Made by a program: the position numbers and the translations under genes. A DNA stretch of 64,000 nucleotides from Gilliamella sp. wkB178 (GTDB taxonomy: Bacteria > Pseudomonadota > Gammaproteobacteria > Enterobacterales > Orbaceae), in contig NZ_LZGK01000005.1 of the NCBI RefSeq assembly GCF_001690705.1, positions 1 through 64,000 on the forward strand, given 5' to 3'. Positions 20,062 to 31,288 of this stretch are shown here, piece by piece. The first letter of the stretch is position 1. Each line of letters begins with the position of its first letter. Under the pieces are notes generated by a model, which saw only the letters and a list, made by a program, of their open reading frames with translations, was not told where the DNA came from and searched no databases.

Positions 20062-21666
20062 TCACCAATTTTTGAAACCAAAAGCCGATGTAATAGGGTA
20101 ACGTCTACCTTTACCAAAATTGCGGGCCGTAATTTTTGGTCCCACCGCTGACTGACGTCGTTTATACTCATTAATATCAACTAGTTTAATAACCCGCCTA
20201 ATGGTGACTTCATCATAACCTTGCTCAACAAGTTGTTCAATGGAAAGATCTTGTTCAATATAGCCTTTTAATATGCCATCAAGAATAGCATAAGGAGGCA
20301 AACTGTCTTCATCTTTTTGGTCAGGAGCAAGTTCTGCTGAAGGTGGTCGAGTAATCACTCTTTCCGGAATAACATAAGAGCGAATATTACGATATTTTGC
20401 TAATTCAAATACCATGGTTTTAGGTACATCTTTCAGAACATCAAAGCCACCAGCCATATCACCATAAAGGGTTGCATAACCCACCGACATTTCACTTTTA
20501 TTACCGGTAGTTAATACTAGTCTACCGCGTTTATTAGATAATGCCATTAAGATCACCCCACGGCACCGTGCTTGTAGATTTTCTTCAGTGGTATCTTTAG
20601 CGGTGCCAGTAAACAGAGGCGCTAATGATGACATAAATGCATCAAACATTGGTTCAATCGACACTATATCAAACTCAACACCTAAAATTTCAGCTTCTTC
20701 TTTGGCATCAGCAATACTAATATCAGCAGTATAACGAAATGGCATCATCACTGCTTGGACTTTATCTTTTCCTAAAGCATCTACTGCAATAGCGAGTGTT
20801 AACGCCGAATCAATTCCCCCTGATAGCCCTAATACCGCACCATGAAAACCATTTTTAGTAATGTAATCTTTGGTGGCTAACACTAACGCATCATAAATTG
20901 AAGCTAATGGATTATTACCAGTATTAGCAACCATTGTTTGATTATTAGCATTAAAATTAAAATCTGCCACTTGTTCTTTAAAAGATTCTAACTGGCAAAC
21001 TATATCACCATGTTGATTACATACAAAAGAGCCACCATCAAATACTAACTCATCTTGCCCGCCCACTTGGTTAACATAAAGGATTGGGAGACCGGTACGG
21101 TTAACATGGGCTTTGACTAAATCTTGACGGTGTTTTGGTTTTTCATAATCATAAGGTGATGCATTAATAGTAATGACAAAATCAGCTTGGGCTGTTTTAA
21201 TATTATCAATTGGACTATTTTGCCAAAGATCTTCACAAATTAATAAGCCAATTTTTTGACCTTTAAAATCAACCACACAAGTTTGATCACCCGCTGTAAA
21301 ATAACGTTTTTCATCAAATACATCATAATTAGGTAACTGTTGTTTGTAGTAACGAGCTAGCAATTTACCTTCTGAAAAAAAAGATAGCGCATTATAGATA
21401 CGCCCATTTTGCCAATGCGGATGACCAACTATTACAGCACAATGGTTACTTGCCTGCAGAACAGATGCTAATGCATTTTGGCAACGTTGCTTAAAATCTG
21501 ATCGATAAATTAAATCTTCGGGTGGATAACCACAAATAGCCAGTTCAGAAAAGAGAATCAGATCATGAGAAGAATGGTGCTTAATAAGTTCAACAATTTG
21601 CTGCGTATTGCCTTCTATATCACCAACCCGCCAATTTTTTTGAGCTAAAACAATTGATAAAGACAT
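20062..21666 (-). CDS. nadE: Glutamine-dependent NAD+ synthetase
   Basis: Makes NAD+ from deamido-NAD+ and ATP, using glutamine as the nitrogen source. 534 residues in two domains. The N-terminal nitrilase-type glutaminase has its catalytic triad at E41 (SELAICGYPP), K108 (YYKQQLPNYDVF) and C144 (LLICEDLW). The C-terminal ATP-pyrophosphatase domain carries LGLSGGIDSALT (about residues 282-293). E. coli NadE has only the synthetase domain and uses ammonia, so this is the larger glutaminase-fused type. It forms an operon with glnB. Confidence 0.95.
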   Translation of the reverse strand: MSLSIVLAQKNWRVGDIEGNTQQIVELIKHHSSHDLILFSELAICGYPPEDLIYRSDFKQRCQNALASVLQASNHCAVIVGHPHWQNGRIYNALSFFSEGKLLARYYKQQLPNYDVFDEKRYFTAGDQTCVVDFKGQKIGLLICEDLWQNSPIDNIKTAQADFVITINASPYDYEKPKHRQDLVKAHVNRTGLPILYVNQVGGQDELVFDGGSFVCNQHGDIVCQLESFKEQVADFNFNANNQTMVANTGNNPLASIYDALVLATKDYITKNGFHGAVLGLSGGIDSALTLAIAVDALGKDKVQAVMMPFRYTADISIADAKEEAEILGVEFDIVSIEPMFDAFMSSLAPLFTGTAKDTTEENLQARCRGVILMALSNKRGRLVLTTGNKSEMSVGYATLYGDMAGGFDVLKDVPKTMVFELAKYRNIRSYVIPERVITRPPSAELAPDQKDEDSLPPYAILDGILKGYIEQDLSIEQLVEQGYDEVTIRRVIKLVDINEYKRRQSAVGPKITARNFGKGRRYPITSAFGFKNW

Positions 21667-21786
21667 ATTAACTTGAACAGTATAAATAAAATTGCCGTTA
21701 AGTTTAAATGATTCTAGGTTGCACTGCTACTTTTTTCTCGCTAACATGCAACAATAAAATTAGCTTAAAATTGTTTGGAAATCATT

Positions 21787-22866
21787 ATGCTCAAAATATT
21801 AAATGTTGCTTTAGCAAACCGTAGTTATCCAATCACTATTGGTGAAAATCTTCTATCTGAATTTGAGCATTTCAAACTTAAAGCAGGTCAGCGAGTACTT
21901 ATTGCTACCAATGAAACTATTGCTCCAATCTATTTACAAACTTTAATTGCTATGCTCGAAAAACATGGTGTCAAAACAGATTCAGTCATTGTCCCTGATG
22001 GTGAACAGTTTAAAACTATGGAAACATGGAACATGATTTTAACGGCTCTACTCGCTAATAATCATACCAGAAGCAGTATTTTAATTGCCTTAGGTGGTGG
22101 GGTTATTGGGGATGTTGCCGGTTTTGCCGCATCAGCATATCAACGAGGTATTAAATTTATTCAAGTGCCAACCACATTACTGTCTCAAGTGGACTCTTCT
22201 GTAGGTGGTAAAACAGCAATCAATCACCCTTTAGGCAAAAACATGATTGGTGCTTTTTATCAACCGCAGTCAGTTGTTATCGACATAAATTGTTTGAAAA
22301 CTCTACCACCAAGGGAGCTATCATCCGGGCTTGCTGAAGTAATTAAATACGGAATTATTTTAGATAACACATTTTTTAATTGGTTAGAATCGCATATTGA
22401 TGACTTATTAAATTTAGATGTTAATGCTCTGAGTTACTGTATTTACCGCTGTTGTGAACTTAAAGCCCAAGTGGTTGCTGCCGATGAAACTGAACAAGAT
22501 ATGCGAGCGATTTTAAATCTTGGTCATACATATGGGCATGCTATTGAAGCTGAACTTGGATATGGCAATTGGTTACATGGCGAAGCAATTAGCGTCGGTA
22601 TGTTAATGGCCGCCCACGCAGCTAAACTTTTAGGTAAATTTACTACTCCCGATATTGAACGAATCAAAAACCTATTAATAAAAGCTAAACTTCCGGTTAA
22701 AAGGCCAACGCAGATGGCAGTCGAATCCTACCTGCCTCATATGTTGCGTGATAAAAAAGTGCTATCAGGACAATTACGACTTGTTTTACCAACCAAAATT
22801 GGGCATGTAGAAGTTCTTGATGGCATTGATAAACAAATTGTTTTAGAGTCAATTAATTTAGTTTAG
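21787..22866 (+). CDS. aroB: 3-dehydroquinate synthase
   Basis: Second step of the shikimate pathway, converting DAHP to 3-dehydroquinate with NAD+ and a divalent metal. 359 residues (E. coli 362). [16 protein letters not shown] (about residues 96-111) binds NAD, and [15 protein letters not shown] (about 128-142) and the metal ligands E, H and H ([22 protein letters not shown]) are seen. The ATG at 21787 gives [14 protein letters not shown]; an in-frame TTG at 21775 is a poorer start. aroB is usually next to aroK; here it stands between nadE (divergent) and aroF. Confidence 0.96.
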   Translation: MLKILNVALANRSYPITIGENLLSEFEHFKLKAGQRVLIATNETIAPIYLQTLIAMLEKHGVKTDSVIVPDGEQFKTMETWNMILTALLANNHTRSSILIALGGGVIGDVAGFAASAYQRGIKFIQVPTTLLSQVDSSVGGKTAINHPLGKNMIGAFYQPQSVVIDINCLKTLPPRELSSGLAEVIKYGIILDNTFFNWLESHIDDLLNLDVNALSYCIYRCCELKAQVVAADETEQDMRAILNLGHTYGHAIEAELGYGNWLHGEAISVGMLMAAHAAKLLGKFTTPDIERIKNLLIKAKLPVKRPTQMAVESYLPHMLRDKKVLSGQLRLVLPTKIGHVEVLDGIDKQIVLESINLV

Positions 22867-22933
22867 TAATAGCTTCCTTGACGAAAAACACACTAGGTTA
22901 ACTATATATTCAAATATAAATTATTTTGTATTC

Positions 22934-22951
22934 TGTACAGTATAACTTACA
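22934..22951. promoter_or_regulatory. Weak TyrR-box-like site upstream of aroF
   Basis: TGTACA-N6-CTTACA matches the TyrR consensus TGTAAA-N6-TTTACA at ten of twelve defined positions, including the key G and C. It lies 134 bp upstream of the first strong box. E. coli aroF also has three TyrR boxes. This one is tentative. Confidence 0.35.
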
Positions 22952-23067
22952 AAACAAACAAATCTAACTGTTGTTTACAGCATAATTATCTTTTCTTAAA
23001 GATAAAAATATAAATAACGCCTTTAATATTAACATTAACAATTATATAAAAATTTAATTTACTATTA

Positions 23068-23085
23068 TGTAATTTTGTGTTTACA
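23068..23085. promoter_or_regulatory. TyrR box 1 of aroF
   Basis: TGTAAT-N6-TTTACA, eleven of twelve matches to the TyrR consensus TGTAAA-N6-TTTACA. TyrR represses aroF with tyrosine in E. coli. It lies 69 bp upstream of the aroF ATG. Confidence 0.8.
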
Positions 23086-23098
23086 TAATGCTTGTTTA

Positions 23099-23116
23099 TG
23101 TAATTAATATTTTACA
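23099..23116. promoter_or_regulatory. TyrR box 2 of aroF, next to the probable -10
   Basis: A second TGTAAT-N6-TTTACA whose centre is 31 bp from box 1, about three helical turns. TATAAA follows at 23117-23122 as the likely -10, so the box covers the space where the polymerase would contact the -35. That arrangement fits repression. Both boxes lie inside the longer reading frame from 23088, which argues for the ATG at 23154 instead. Confidence 0.8.
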
Positions 23117-23153
23117 TATAAAATATTTAACAGCTTTTGCAAGGAAAATTGTA

Positions 23154-24230
23154 ATGTTAAAAGATACTCTAAATAACATCAGAATTCATGATGAGCATAT
23201 GTTGATTACCCCTGAGGAGATCAAAAACCTTTATCCTTTATCCAGTGAATTAGAACAAAAAATTGCATCCTCTCGCCAGACAGTAGTAGATATTTTAGAA
23301 CGTCGCGATCATCGATTACTTATTGTATGCGGTCCTTGTTCGATTCATGATACCGAAGCCGCAATTGAATATGCCCATAAACTAAAAAAACTATCCGATG
23401 AACTACATGATCACCTGTTTATTGTAATGCGGGTTTATTTTGAAAAACCGCGAACAACTGTCGGTTGGAAAGGAATGATTAACGATCCCCATATGGATAG
23501 TTCATTTGATATTGAACATGGTCTAAAAAAAGCACGTAAACTTTTACTCGATATTACTAAAATTGGTTTACCTATTGCTACCGAAGCATTAGATCCTAAT
23601 ACCCCACAATATATTGGTGACTTAATCAGTTGGTCAGCAATTGGAGCTAGAACCACTGAATCACAAACCCACCGGGAAATGGCCTCTGGACTTTCAATGC
23701 CGGTAGGTTTTAAAAATGGTACTGATGGCAGTTTAGATGTGGCAATTAACGCCATGAAATCAGCATCTATGGGGCATCGCTTTGTAGGAATTAACCAACA
23801 AGGACAAGTAACTGTATTGCAAACTATGGGGAACCCTCATGGACATGTCATTTTACGTGGTGGCAAAACTCCAAATTATGATGCTGAAAATGTAGCACTA
23901 TGTGAAATTCAAATGCAAAAAGCGGGACTAATCCCTAACTTAATGATCGACTGTAGTCATGCTAATTCCAATAAAGATTATCGTAATCAACCTCTGGTGG
24001 CGGATTCCGTTATTAAACAAATTGCGCAAGGCAATAATTCTATTATTGGGGTTATGATTGAGAGTAATTTGTTTGAAGGTAATCAATCATCTGAACAACC
24101 TAAGGAGAACTTTAAATATGGTGTGTCAGTGACTGATGCTTGTATCAGTTGGGAAACTACTGAAGAATTGTTACGTAACATGAACCACACACTAGCCACA
24201 TCACTAGTCGAACGTCAAAAAAAGCAGTAA
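23154..24230 (+). CDS. aroF: DAHP synthase, AroF (tyrosine-sensitive) type
   Basis: First step of the shikimate pathway: PEP and erythrose 4-phosphate give DAHP. 358 residues. The N-terminus (MLKDTLNNIRIHDEHMLITP) aligns with E. coli AroF better than with AroG or AroH. VCGPCSIHD (about residues 59-67) has the metal-binding Cys, and VYFEKPRTTVGWKG, GARTTESQTHREMASG and DCSHANSNKDY are the active-site blocks. AAGGA at 23141 supports the ATG at 23154. The TyrR boxes upstream agree with the assignment to the tyrosine-controlled isozyme. No other DAHP synthase gene is in the window. Confidence 0.93.
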   Translation: MLKDTLNNIRIHDEHMLITPEEIKNLYPLSSELEQKIASSRQTVVDILERRDHRLLIVCGPCSIHDTEAAIEYAHKLKKLSDELHDHLFIVMRVYFEKPRTTVGWKGMINDPHMDSSFDIEHGLKKARKLLLDITKIGLPIATEALDPNTPQYIGDLISWSAIGARTTESQTHREMASGLSMPVGFKNGTDGSLDVAINAMKSASMGHRFVGINQQGQVTVLQTMGNPHGHVILRGGKTPNYDAENVALCEIQMQKAGLIPNLMIDCSHANSNKDYRNQPLVADSVIKQIAQGNNSIIGVMIESNLFEGNQSSEQPKENFKYGVSVTDACISWETTEELLRNMNHTLATSLVERQKKQ

Positions 24231-24255
24231 CTACTTAATCATTACTAAACAGCAA

Positions 24256-24277
24256 ATCGCCGAGTGATCTCGGCGAT
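24256..24277. terminator. Bidirectional terminator between aroF and purL
   Basis: A perfect 9-bp GC-rich stem, ATCGCCGAG and CTCGGCGAT, with a 4-nt loop, lies between two convergent genes. T-rich sequence follows only weakly on the minus side (TTTGCTGTTT). Confidence 0.6.
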
Positions 24278-24287
24278 AACCATTAAC

Positions 24288-27200
24288 TTAACCTAATTGC
24301 TTGCGAGCATTACGGAACATACGCATCCACGGACTATCTTCACCCCAATTATCCGGGTGCCATGAATTAGTTATCGTTCTAAAGACTCGCTCTGGATGAG
24401 GCATCATAATTGTAGCGCGACCATCTTTGGATGTGACAGCTGTGATCCCATTAGGTGAACCATTTGGATTAGCCGGATATTGCTCAGTAACTTGAGCCAT
24501 ATGGTCAACATAACGTACCGCAATTAAACCGGAAGCTTCAAGATTAACTAAATGTTGTTCATCACTAACTTCAACGCGACCTTCACCATGTGAAACAGCA
24601 ATTGGCATATGTGAACCAACCATATCCGTAAACAACAAAGAAGGATTCGGCTGAATTTGCACTAAACTAAAACGTGCTTCAAAACGCTCAGAAAGGTTAC
24701 GTACAAACCGTGGCCATAATTCTGCTCCGGGAATAAGATCTTTCAAATTCGACATCATTTGACAACCATTACACACACCTAATGACAAGGTATCATTACG
24801 CTGGAAAAATTGTGCAAATTCATGCCTTACTTGTTCATTAAATAATATTGATTTAGCCCAACCTTCGCCAGCACCTAATACATCGCCATAAGAGAATCCA
24901 CCACAAGCAACTAAGGTACTGAATTGTGCAAGGGTAATACGCCCGGAAAGCAAATCTGTCATATGCACATCGATAGCTTCAAAACCAGCTCGATTAAATG
25001 CCGCTGCCATTTCAACATGCGAGTTAACACCTTGTTCACGCAAAATAGCCACTTTAGGTTTACTACCTTTAGCAATATAAGGCGCAGCTATATCATCCTG
25101 TGGATTAAACGTTAAATGTACATTTAAACCAGGATCGCTTTCATTTTTTTTAGCTTGATGTTCTTGGTCGGCACAATCTGGGTTATCACGTAAGCGTTGC
25201 ATTTGCCATGTAGTTTCTGCCCACCAAGTTCTTAACGTTGAACGGGATTCGCTATACACCACTGCCGATTTATTACGTACAATAAATTGTTGCCCAGCTT
25301 TTGCACTACCGAGCACATGCACTGCATGCGATAAACCAAATTGACTAAAACAACCAATAACTTCTTCTAAACGGTGATTAGCAACTTGGATGACTGCCCC
25401 CAATTCTTCATTAAATAATGAAGCAATAACATCACTTCCTAAAGCTGAAATATCAACATCAATACCACAATGGCCTGCAAAAGCCATTTCAGCTAATGTT
25501 ACCAATAAGCCACCATCGGAACGATCATGATAAGCTAATAACGCTCGCTCACTCACTAAGGTTTGCATTGATTGATAAAAGGCCGCAAGTTCTCTAGCAT
25601 CATGTACATCCGCGGTCTTTTGCCCTAAATACCGATAAACCTGAGCTAAGGCTGTGGCGCCAAGTGCTTGACGACCTTTGGCCAGATCGATAAATAACAG
25701 GGTATTTTCCTCATTTACTCGCAATACTGGAGTTACGGTGTTGCGGACATCTTCAACTCGAGCAAATGCTGAAATAACAAGTGAAAGCGGCGATGTCATA
25801 GTTTTTTGTTCACCATCTTGTTGCCAAGTGGTTTTCATAGACATTGAATCTTTACCCACCGGAATTGTGAGGCCCAAAGCTGGGCATAACTCTTCGCCAA
25901 TTGCCTTAACCGCCGCATAAAGTCCAGCATCTTCACCAGGGTGACCAGCCGCAGCCATCCAATTAGCAGAAAGTTTAATGCGTTTTATATCACCAATAGC
26001 AGTTGCAGCAATATTGGTAATTGCTTCACCTACAGCTAATCTTGCCGAAGCGGCAAAATTGAGTAATGCTACCGGAGCCCGCTCACCCATTGACATGGCT
26101 TCACCATAATAACTATCCAAACTGGCAGTAGTCACCGCACAATCAGCAACCGGTACTTGCCATGGACCAACCATTTGATCGCGTGCTACCATGCCTGTCA
26201 CTGAGCGATCACCAATCGTAATTAAAAACGTTTTTTCCGCAACAGTCGGTAAATGTAGTACTCGTTTCACCGCATCATATAAATTAATATCATGAGCTGA
26301 AAAATTATCACCATGAGCCAATTGCGTCTTAACATCACGTAACATTTTAGGTGTTTTACCCAACAGCACATCAAGGGGCAAATCTATTGGATTATTATTG
26401 AAGTGCACATCATGTAAAGTCACCGCTTTATTAACGGTTGCTTCACCGATCACCGCATAAGGCGCGCGTTCGCGTTGACATAGTTGATCAAATAAATCAA
26501 GACTATCAGGATGAATCGCCAGTACATAACGTTCTTGTGATTCATTACACCAAATTTCCAGTGGTGACATGCCTGGTTCATCGGTCAAGATTTTGCGCAG
26601 CTCAAACTGCCCGCCACAACCACCGTCACTGACTAATTCCGGCATAGCATTGGATAAACCACCCGCACCAACATCATGAATAAATAAGATCGGGTTTTCA
26701 GCGCCTAATTGCCAACAGCGATCAATCACTTCCTGACAACGGCGCTCCATTTCAGGATTATCACGTTGCACAGAGGCAAAATCCAAATCAGCATCGGATT
26801 GCCCGGAAGTCATAGATGATGCCGCTCCACCACCTAAACCAATATTCATGGCTGGTCCACCTAAAACAATTAGTTTTGAACCTACTGGGAATTCGTTTTT
26901 TTGAATATGTTCGCGGCGAATATTGCCCATGCCACCTGCCAGCATTATCGGTTTATGATAACCGCGTAACTCTTCACCATTATGGCTATTCACCTTTTCT
27001 TCATAGGTACGAAAATAACCAAGTAACGCCGGACGCCCAAATTCATTATTAAATGCCGCACCACCTAAAGGCCCATCGAGCATAATATCTAAGGCACTGA
27101 CAATGCGATCGGGTTTACCGAAATCTTGTTCCCATGGTTGCTCAAAATTAGGAATGCGTAAATTAGAAACCGAAAAGCCAACTAATCCAGCTTTAGGTTT

Positions 27201-28190
27201 AGCCCCACGCCCGGTTGCACCTTCATCTCGAATTTCACCACCACTCCCCGTTGCCGCGCCCGGCCAAGGTGAAATAGCGGTTGGGTGGTTATGCGTTTCG
27301 ACTTTCATCAATATGTCAGCATATTCCTGATGATAACAATAAGTTTGGTTACCAGCGTTAGCAAAAAAACGGCCAACTTCGGAACCATCCATTACGGCAG
27401 CATTATCTTTATAAGCAGAAGAAACGTAATCTGGAGTCGTTGCAAAGGTATTTTTAATCATTTTAAATAATGACTTAGGTTGCTTTTTACCATCAATAAT
27501 CCAATCAGCATTAAAAATCTTATGGCGACAATGTTCAGAATTTGCTTGTGCAAACATATACAGCTCAACATCGGTTGGATTCCGTTTTAATTTTTGGAAG
27601 TTTTCGACTAAATAATCAATTTCATCCGGGGCTAATGCCAAACCTAATTTTGCATTAGCCTCCTCTAATGCTGGACGCCCCTGCCCTAATAAATCAATTA
27701 TGCAAACAGGTATTGGTTGCTCAACACTAAATAATTGTTCGGCTTGTTCAAAACTGCTTAACACCATTTCCATCATCCGATCGTGAATTAAACTCTCAAA
27801 CTCACTTTTTTGGGTTGCAGTTAATGGGGATTGGGTTTCGATATAATATGCTATTCCCCTTTCTATACGATGAATTTGCGCTAATCCGCAATTGTGAGTT
27901 ATATCGGTAGCTTTTGATGACCACGGTGAAATAGTTCCCGCTCTAGGTGTAACTAAAAAAAGTTGTTTACTGAGGTTATTTTCATCATTTTTTTGCGTAG
28001 TGGTAGGACCATATTGCAGTAATTTATCGAGAATGCCTTGTTGCTCTACTGTCAACTCACTCTTTAAATCAACAAAATGTATATATTGTGCATCAATATT
28101 ACTAACAGGGATGGATTTTTCATGACAAATAGATAGGAGTTTATTAAGACGAAATGCCGATAAAGCAGAGGTGCCAGCTAAAATTTTCAT
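24288..28190 (-). CDS. purL: Phosphoribosylformylglycinamidine synthase
   Basis: Fourth step of purine synthesis: FGAR, glutamine and ATP give FGAM. 1300 residues, the large single-chain form of Gammaproteobacteria (E. coli 1295). Domains in order: N-terminal PurS-like domain (about 1-150), linker, two tandem AIRS-type ATPase halves (about 210-1000, with [43 protein letters not shown] and [17 protein letters not shown]), and a C-terminal class-I glutaminase with the nucleophile in GVCNGCQMM (about 1141-1149) and the His/Glu in PHPERVFR. Monocistronic, with AAGAG before the ATG. Confidence 0.97.
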   Translation of the reverse strand: MKILAGTSALSAFRLNKLLSICHEKSIPVSNIDAQYIHFVDLKSELTVEQQGILDKLLQYGPTTTQKNDENNLSKQLFLVTPRAGTISPWSSKATDITHNCGLAQIHRIERGIAYYIETQSPLTATQKSEFESLIHDRMMEMVLSSFEQAEQLFSVEQPIPVCIIDLLGQGRPALEEANAKLGLALAPDEIDYLVENFQKLKRNPTDVELYMFAQANSEHCRHKIFNADWIIDGKKQPKSLFKMIKNTFATTPDYVSSAYKDNAAVMDGSEVGRFFANAGNQTYCYHQEYADILMKVETHNHPTAISPWPGAATGSGGEIRDEGATGRGAKPKAGLVGFSVSNLRIPNFEQPWEQDFGKPDRIVSALDIMLDGPLGGAAFNNEFGRPALLGYFRTYEEKVNSHNGEELRGYHKPIMLAGGMGNIRREHIQKNEFPVGSKLIVLGGPAMNIGLGGGAASSMTSGQSDADLDFASVQRDNPEMERRCQEVIDRCWQLGAENPILFIHDVGAGGLSNAMPELVSDGGCGGQFELRKILTDEPGMSPLEIWCNESQERYVLAIHPDSLDLFDQLCQRERAPYAVIGEATVNKAVTLHDVHFNNNPIDLPLDVLLGKTPKMLRDVKTQLAHGDNFSAHDINLYDAVKRVLHLPTVAEKTFLITIGDRSVTGMVARDQMVGPWQVPVADCAVTTASLDSYYGEAMSMGERAPVALLNFAASARLAVGEAITNIAATAIGDIKRIKLSANWMAAAGHPGEDAGLYAAVKAIGEELCPALGLTIPVGKDSMSMKTTWQQDGEQKTMTSPLSLVISAFARVEDVRNTVTPVLRVNEENTLLFIDLAKGRQALGATALAQVYRYLGQKTADVHDARELAAFYQSMQTLVSERALLAYHDRSDGGLLVTLAEMAFAGHCGIDVDISALGSDVIASLFNEELGAVIQVANHRLEEVIGCFSQFGLSHAVHVLGSAKAGQQFIVRNKSAVVYSESRSTLRTWWAETTWQMQRLRDNPDCADQEHQAKKNESDPGLNVHLTFNPQDDIAAPYIAKGSKPKVAILREQGVNSHVEMAAAFNRAGFEAIDVHMTDLLSGRITLAQFSTLVACGGFSYGDVLGAGEGWAKSILFNEQVRHEFAQFFQRNDTLSLGVCNGCQMMSNLKDLIPGAELWPRFVRNLSERFEARFSLVQIQPNPSLLFTDMVGSHMPIAVSHGEGRVEVSDEQHLVNLEASGLIAVRYVDHMAQVTEQYPANPNGSPNGITAVTSKDGRATIMMPHPERVFRTITNSWHPDNWGEDSPWMRMFRNARKQLG

Positions 28191-28468
28191 GTAAATTACT
28201 CTTTTTAAGCCAAAAATAAGTAAAACAGGGCAATATTATAAAAGAAAGTAACCGCTGTGGCTATCTTAAAAAACACTAGCAATTCTGTAAAGATGTTTCC
28301 TGAGAGCATAACGTTTCAGTATAAAATTTAATTTAAAATTGATTTTTAAATAACATCTTAGTTCAAAATTTGATTAAAAGTAAAAATATACTTAGGTTTC
28401 TTTATTAATTATGTATTAGAATTATAAATTGTATAAATAATAACTAATAACACAATACGAGAAAAACA

Positions 28469-31231
28469 ATGGATTTACTTTTTCTAATTATGGTAATCGC
28501 CGTATTTGTTGTGGCAATTATAGTTTCATCCAACATGAAAAGGCATATTACTGTTTTGCAAATTCAGTTAACTGAATTGCAAAAAAAAGTTCAACAATTA
28601 GAATTAGATAAAGTTCATCCTGCTGATAAATCAGAAATCGACCATAATGTTAATTATGAAATTTTAAATCACCAACAATCTTTGCAACAAAATAGTTCAC
28701 TAAGTAATGAAATAACAGCCTCCTCCCCAGATGCACAAGATCAACCAATAACTGAGCTCGATATTAATAGCAATCCAATTGCTGAGTTACCTCAACTACC
28801 ACAACAATCAAATAGTGTTTTTGATTCACCACAAAAAATATCAGCAACAGAATCAGATCAGACTGCCAATCGTTTTATTAGTTGGATCCTTAAAGGCAAC
28901 CTCGTAGCTAAAGTCGCCATTATTATTTTGTTCTTCGGTCTGTCCTATCTATTCAAATATAGTATTGACCATGGTTTATTATCCCCTGAAATTCGGGTGT
29001 TAGGCGCTTTAGTTTTAGGAATTGCGCTATTAACTGTAGGCTGGCGCCTACGCCAGAAAAAACAACTTTATGCGTTAATATTACAAGGCGGTGCCATTGG
29101 TATTTTATATTTGACCATATTTGCAGCATTCAAACTTTATGATCTGGTGCCTGTATTACTAGCCTTTGCTTTGTTAATTGTTATTTGTAGTACGAGTATT
29201 TTATTTGCCATATTACAACGCACCATGATTATGGCGATTATTGCCAGTGTTGGTGGTTATTTAGCCCCAATTTTATTGTCCACAGGTTCCGGCAACCATA
29301 TTGCACTATTTAGTTATTATTTAATGCTTTCAAGTGCTATTTTAGTGATTAGTAACTGGCAGTCTTGGCGCTTACTTAACCTTATCGGTTTCTTATTTAC
29401 CTTTATTGTGTCGTTATTATGGGGCATGAAATCTTACCAACCAGAATTTTATACTGAGTGCCAAATTTTTATCCTCGCCAACATGTTAATTTATGGTGTA
29501 CTCGCCGTATTACTTTCTATCCGTAGTATAAGAAAAGAACATTACCAATACCCTATTGACTTAATTTTACTCTTTGGCGTACCTATATCTGGTTTTGCCT
29601 TGCAATATGCAATTACACGCCAGTGGGAATTTGGCCCGGCATTTTCATCCTTAGGATTTGGACTATTTTATTTAGTTGGTGCATATATTACATTACATGC
29701 TTGGCGCAAAACTGCTAAAACAACTTCTTTATTAGGGCTAGCTATTGGTCTGGGATTTAGTAGTTTAGCTATTCCACTCGCCTTTACGGCTAACTGGACA
29801 GCGCTAATCTGGTTATTTGAAGGTACTGCGTTAAGTTGGGCGATGCTTACACAAAAACAATATCGTTTTGCGTGGTTTGGTGCGCTAATAACGCTACTAG
29901 GGGTAATTTCAGGTATTATTTCTATACCATTATGTAATCTAACCACAACTGAGTTTATTACTCTGTTTGGTATTATGAGTGCGAGTTTACTGTTTAATGC
30001 TTGTTTATGGCACTACTATCGTAACGTGCATAATACTTCAGCAAATGTGTTAAAAGTCGTATTTATTATAATGGCTAGCATTATATGGGCTATTTGGATT
30101 TTAATTAGCTTAATGCAAACCATGGGGGCTATCCCTAAAACCCAACCTATTATCCTATGTTTTATCATTTCAGTGTGGTTCTGGTACTTCATTGGCAGGA
30201 AATTAAAATGGGATCTGCTATGTTATGCAACCCTTTCACTCTGGCCGGTGCTATTATTAGCCATTTTAAATAATGCGGTTACTTTACATTACAGTATAAA
30301 AAATATCGGTTATTGGAGCTTGGTTTGGCCAATTGCCTTTATCAGTGCTTATATTTATTTATCTAAAGCTAAACTACTTATTAACCAATTACAAAAACAG
30401 CTAATTTATCTATTACATATTAGTTTGTTTTGGATAATGATAGCTTGGCTATTTAATGAAGTTCGATCTTTGTTATATACACTACCATGGGGATTTGGAA
30501 CCGTTGAGTTTAGCTTACTGGCTGCTTTGGCTAGTAGCATTATTTTAGTATGTTTTTATTTAATTAAGCGACGAGTCCTAGTTACCACTTCTCTGGTTAA
30601 ATCATATTGGTTAGTGGGTTTATTACCAATCGTCATTTATTTGGCTTATTCATTATTAATCGGCATTACTTTGAGTGGGCAAATTATTTATTGGTACTAT
30701 GTGCCATTGCTTAATCCTCTGGAAGAAAGTGCAATTTTTGCTTGGATGATGCTTGGTCTATGGTTAAAACTAGCTACCCCTGTTTTAAAAGATCATTCTG
30801 CGATCATCGATATCGCTAACATACAAAAACTATTAACCAATATTATTACTACTGTATTAATTGCTCTGGCTTTTTTATGGGCAAATAGCATGGTATTAAG
30901 GAGCCTAAGCCAATGGTTAAATCTTAACTGGTCATTCTATTCATTATGGCATACTAATATTATTCAAGTGGTATTATCACTAATTTGGACATTAACCGCA
31001 GTTATACTAGTGGGGATTGCCCACCGTTACTTACTGCGTAAAGTATGGTATGCCGGCGTTATTTTACAAAGCGTTATTGTGGCCAAATTAGTCTTTGTAG
31101 ACAGTGTGGAACTCGATGGATTATTACGCGCATTTGTATTTATCGGCGTTGCATTATTAATGCTATTAATTGGTTATTTAGCACCATTGCCACCCAAAAT
31201 CCCAGTAAATATAGATAAACAACAGGAATAA
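28469..31231 (+). CDS. DUF2339 multi-pass membrane protein
   Basis: A 920-residue integral membrane protein. One N-terminal membrane anchor (about residues 4-22) is followed by a short coiled-coil (VLQIQLTELQKKVQQLEL, about 30-47), a polar Gln/Ser/Asn-rich linker to about residue 135, and then more than twenty hydrophobic helices to the C-terminus. This is the architecture of the DUF2339 family, whose function is unknown. It is followed 57 bp later by a DUF3999 gene. The two families are commonly paired in gammaproteobacteria, so a joint role in the envelope is likely but not defined. No catalytic motif is visible. AAAAACA rather than a strong ribosome site precedes the ATG. Confidence 0.85.
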   Translation: MDLLFLIMVIAVFVVAIIVSSNMKRHITVLQIQLTELQKKVQQLELDKVHPADKSEIDHNVNYEILNHQQSLQQNSSLSNEITASSPDAQDQPITELDINSNPIAELPQLPQQSNSVFDSPQKISATESDQTANRFISWILKGNLVAKVAIIILFFGLSYLFKYSIDHGLLSPEIRVLGALVLGIALLTVGWRLRQKKQLYALILQGGAIGILYLTIFAAFKLYDLVPVLLAFALLIVICSTSILFAILQRTMIMAIIASVGGYLAPILLSTGSGNHIALFSYYLMLSSAILVISNWQSWRLLNLIGFLFTFIVSLLWGMKSYQPEFYTECQIFILANMLIYGVLAVLLSIRSIRKEHYQYPIDLILLFGVPISGFALQYAITRQWEFGPAFSSLGFGLFYLVGAYITLHAWRKTAKTTSLLGLAIGLGFSSLAIPLAFTANWTALIWLFEGTALSWAMLTQKQYRFAWFGALITLLGVISGIISIPLCNLTTTEFITLFGIMSASLLFNACLWHYYRNVHNTSANVLKVVFIIMASIIWAIWILISLMQTMGAIPKTQPIILCFIISVWFWYFIGRKLKWDLLCYATLSLWPVLLLAILNNAVTLHYSIKNIGYWSLVWPIAFISAYIYLSKAKLLINQLQKQLIYLLHISLFWIMIAWLFNEVRSLLYTLPWGFGTVEFSLLAALASSIILVCFYLIKRRVLVTTSLVKSYWLVGLLPIVIYLAYSLLIGITLSGQIIYWYYVPLLNPLEESAIFAWMMLGLWLKLATPVLKDHSAIIDIANIQKLLTNIITTVLIALAFLWANSMVLRSLSQWLNLNWSFYSLWHTNIIQVVLSLIWTLTAVILVGIAHRYLLRKVWYAGVILQSVIVAKLVFVDSVELDGLLRAFVFIGVALLMLLIGYLAPLPPKIPVNIDKQQE

Positions 31232-31288
31232 CAGTTATACCTTTAAGTATAAAAGATAATATAGATTTCTCTTATGGATGAATAAATT

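Noticed and set aside
23088-23153. N-terminal extension of aroF by 22 residues
   Set aside because: The extension runs through the second TyrR box and the probable -10, has no ribosome site and does not match the conserved AroF N-terminus.
28304-28319. PurR-operator-like sequence upstream of purL
   Set aside because: GAGCATAACGTTTCAG has the central ACGTTT, but one extra base shifts the left half relative to the consensus, leaving too few matches.
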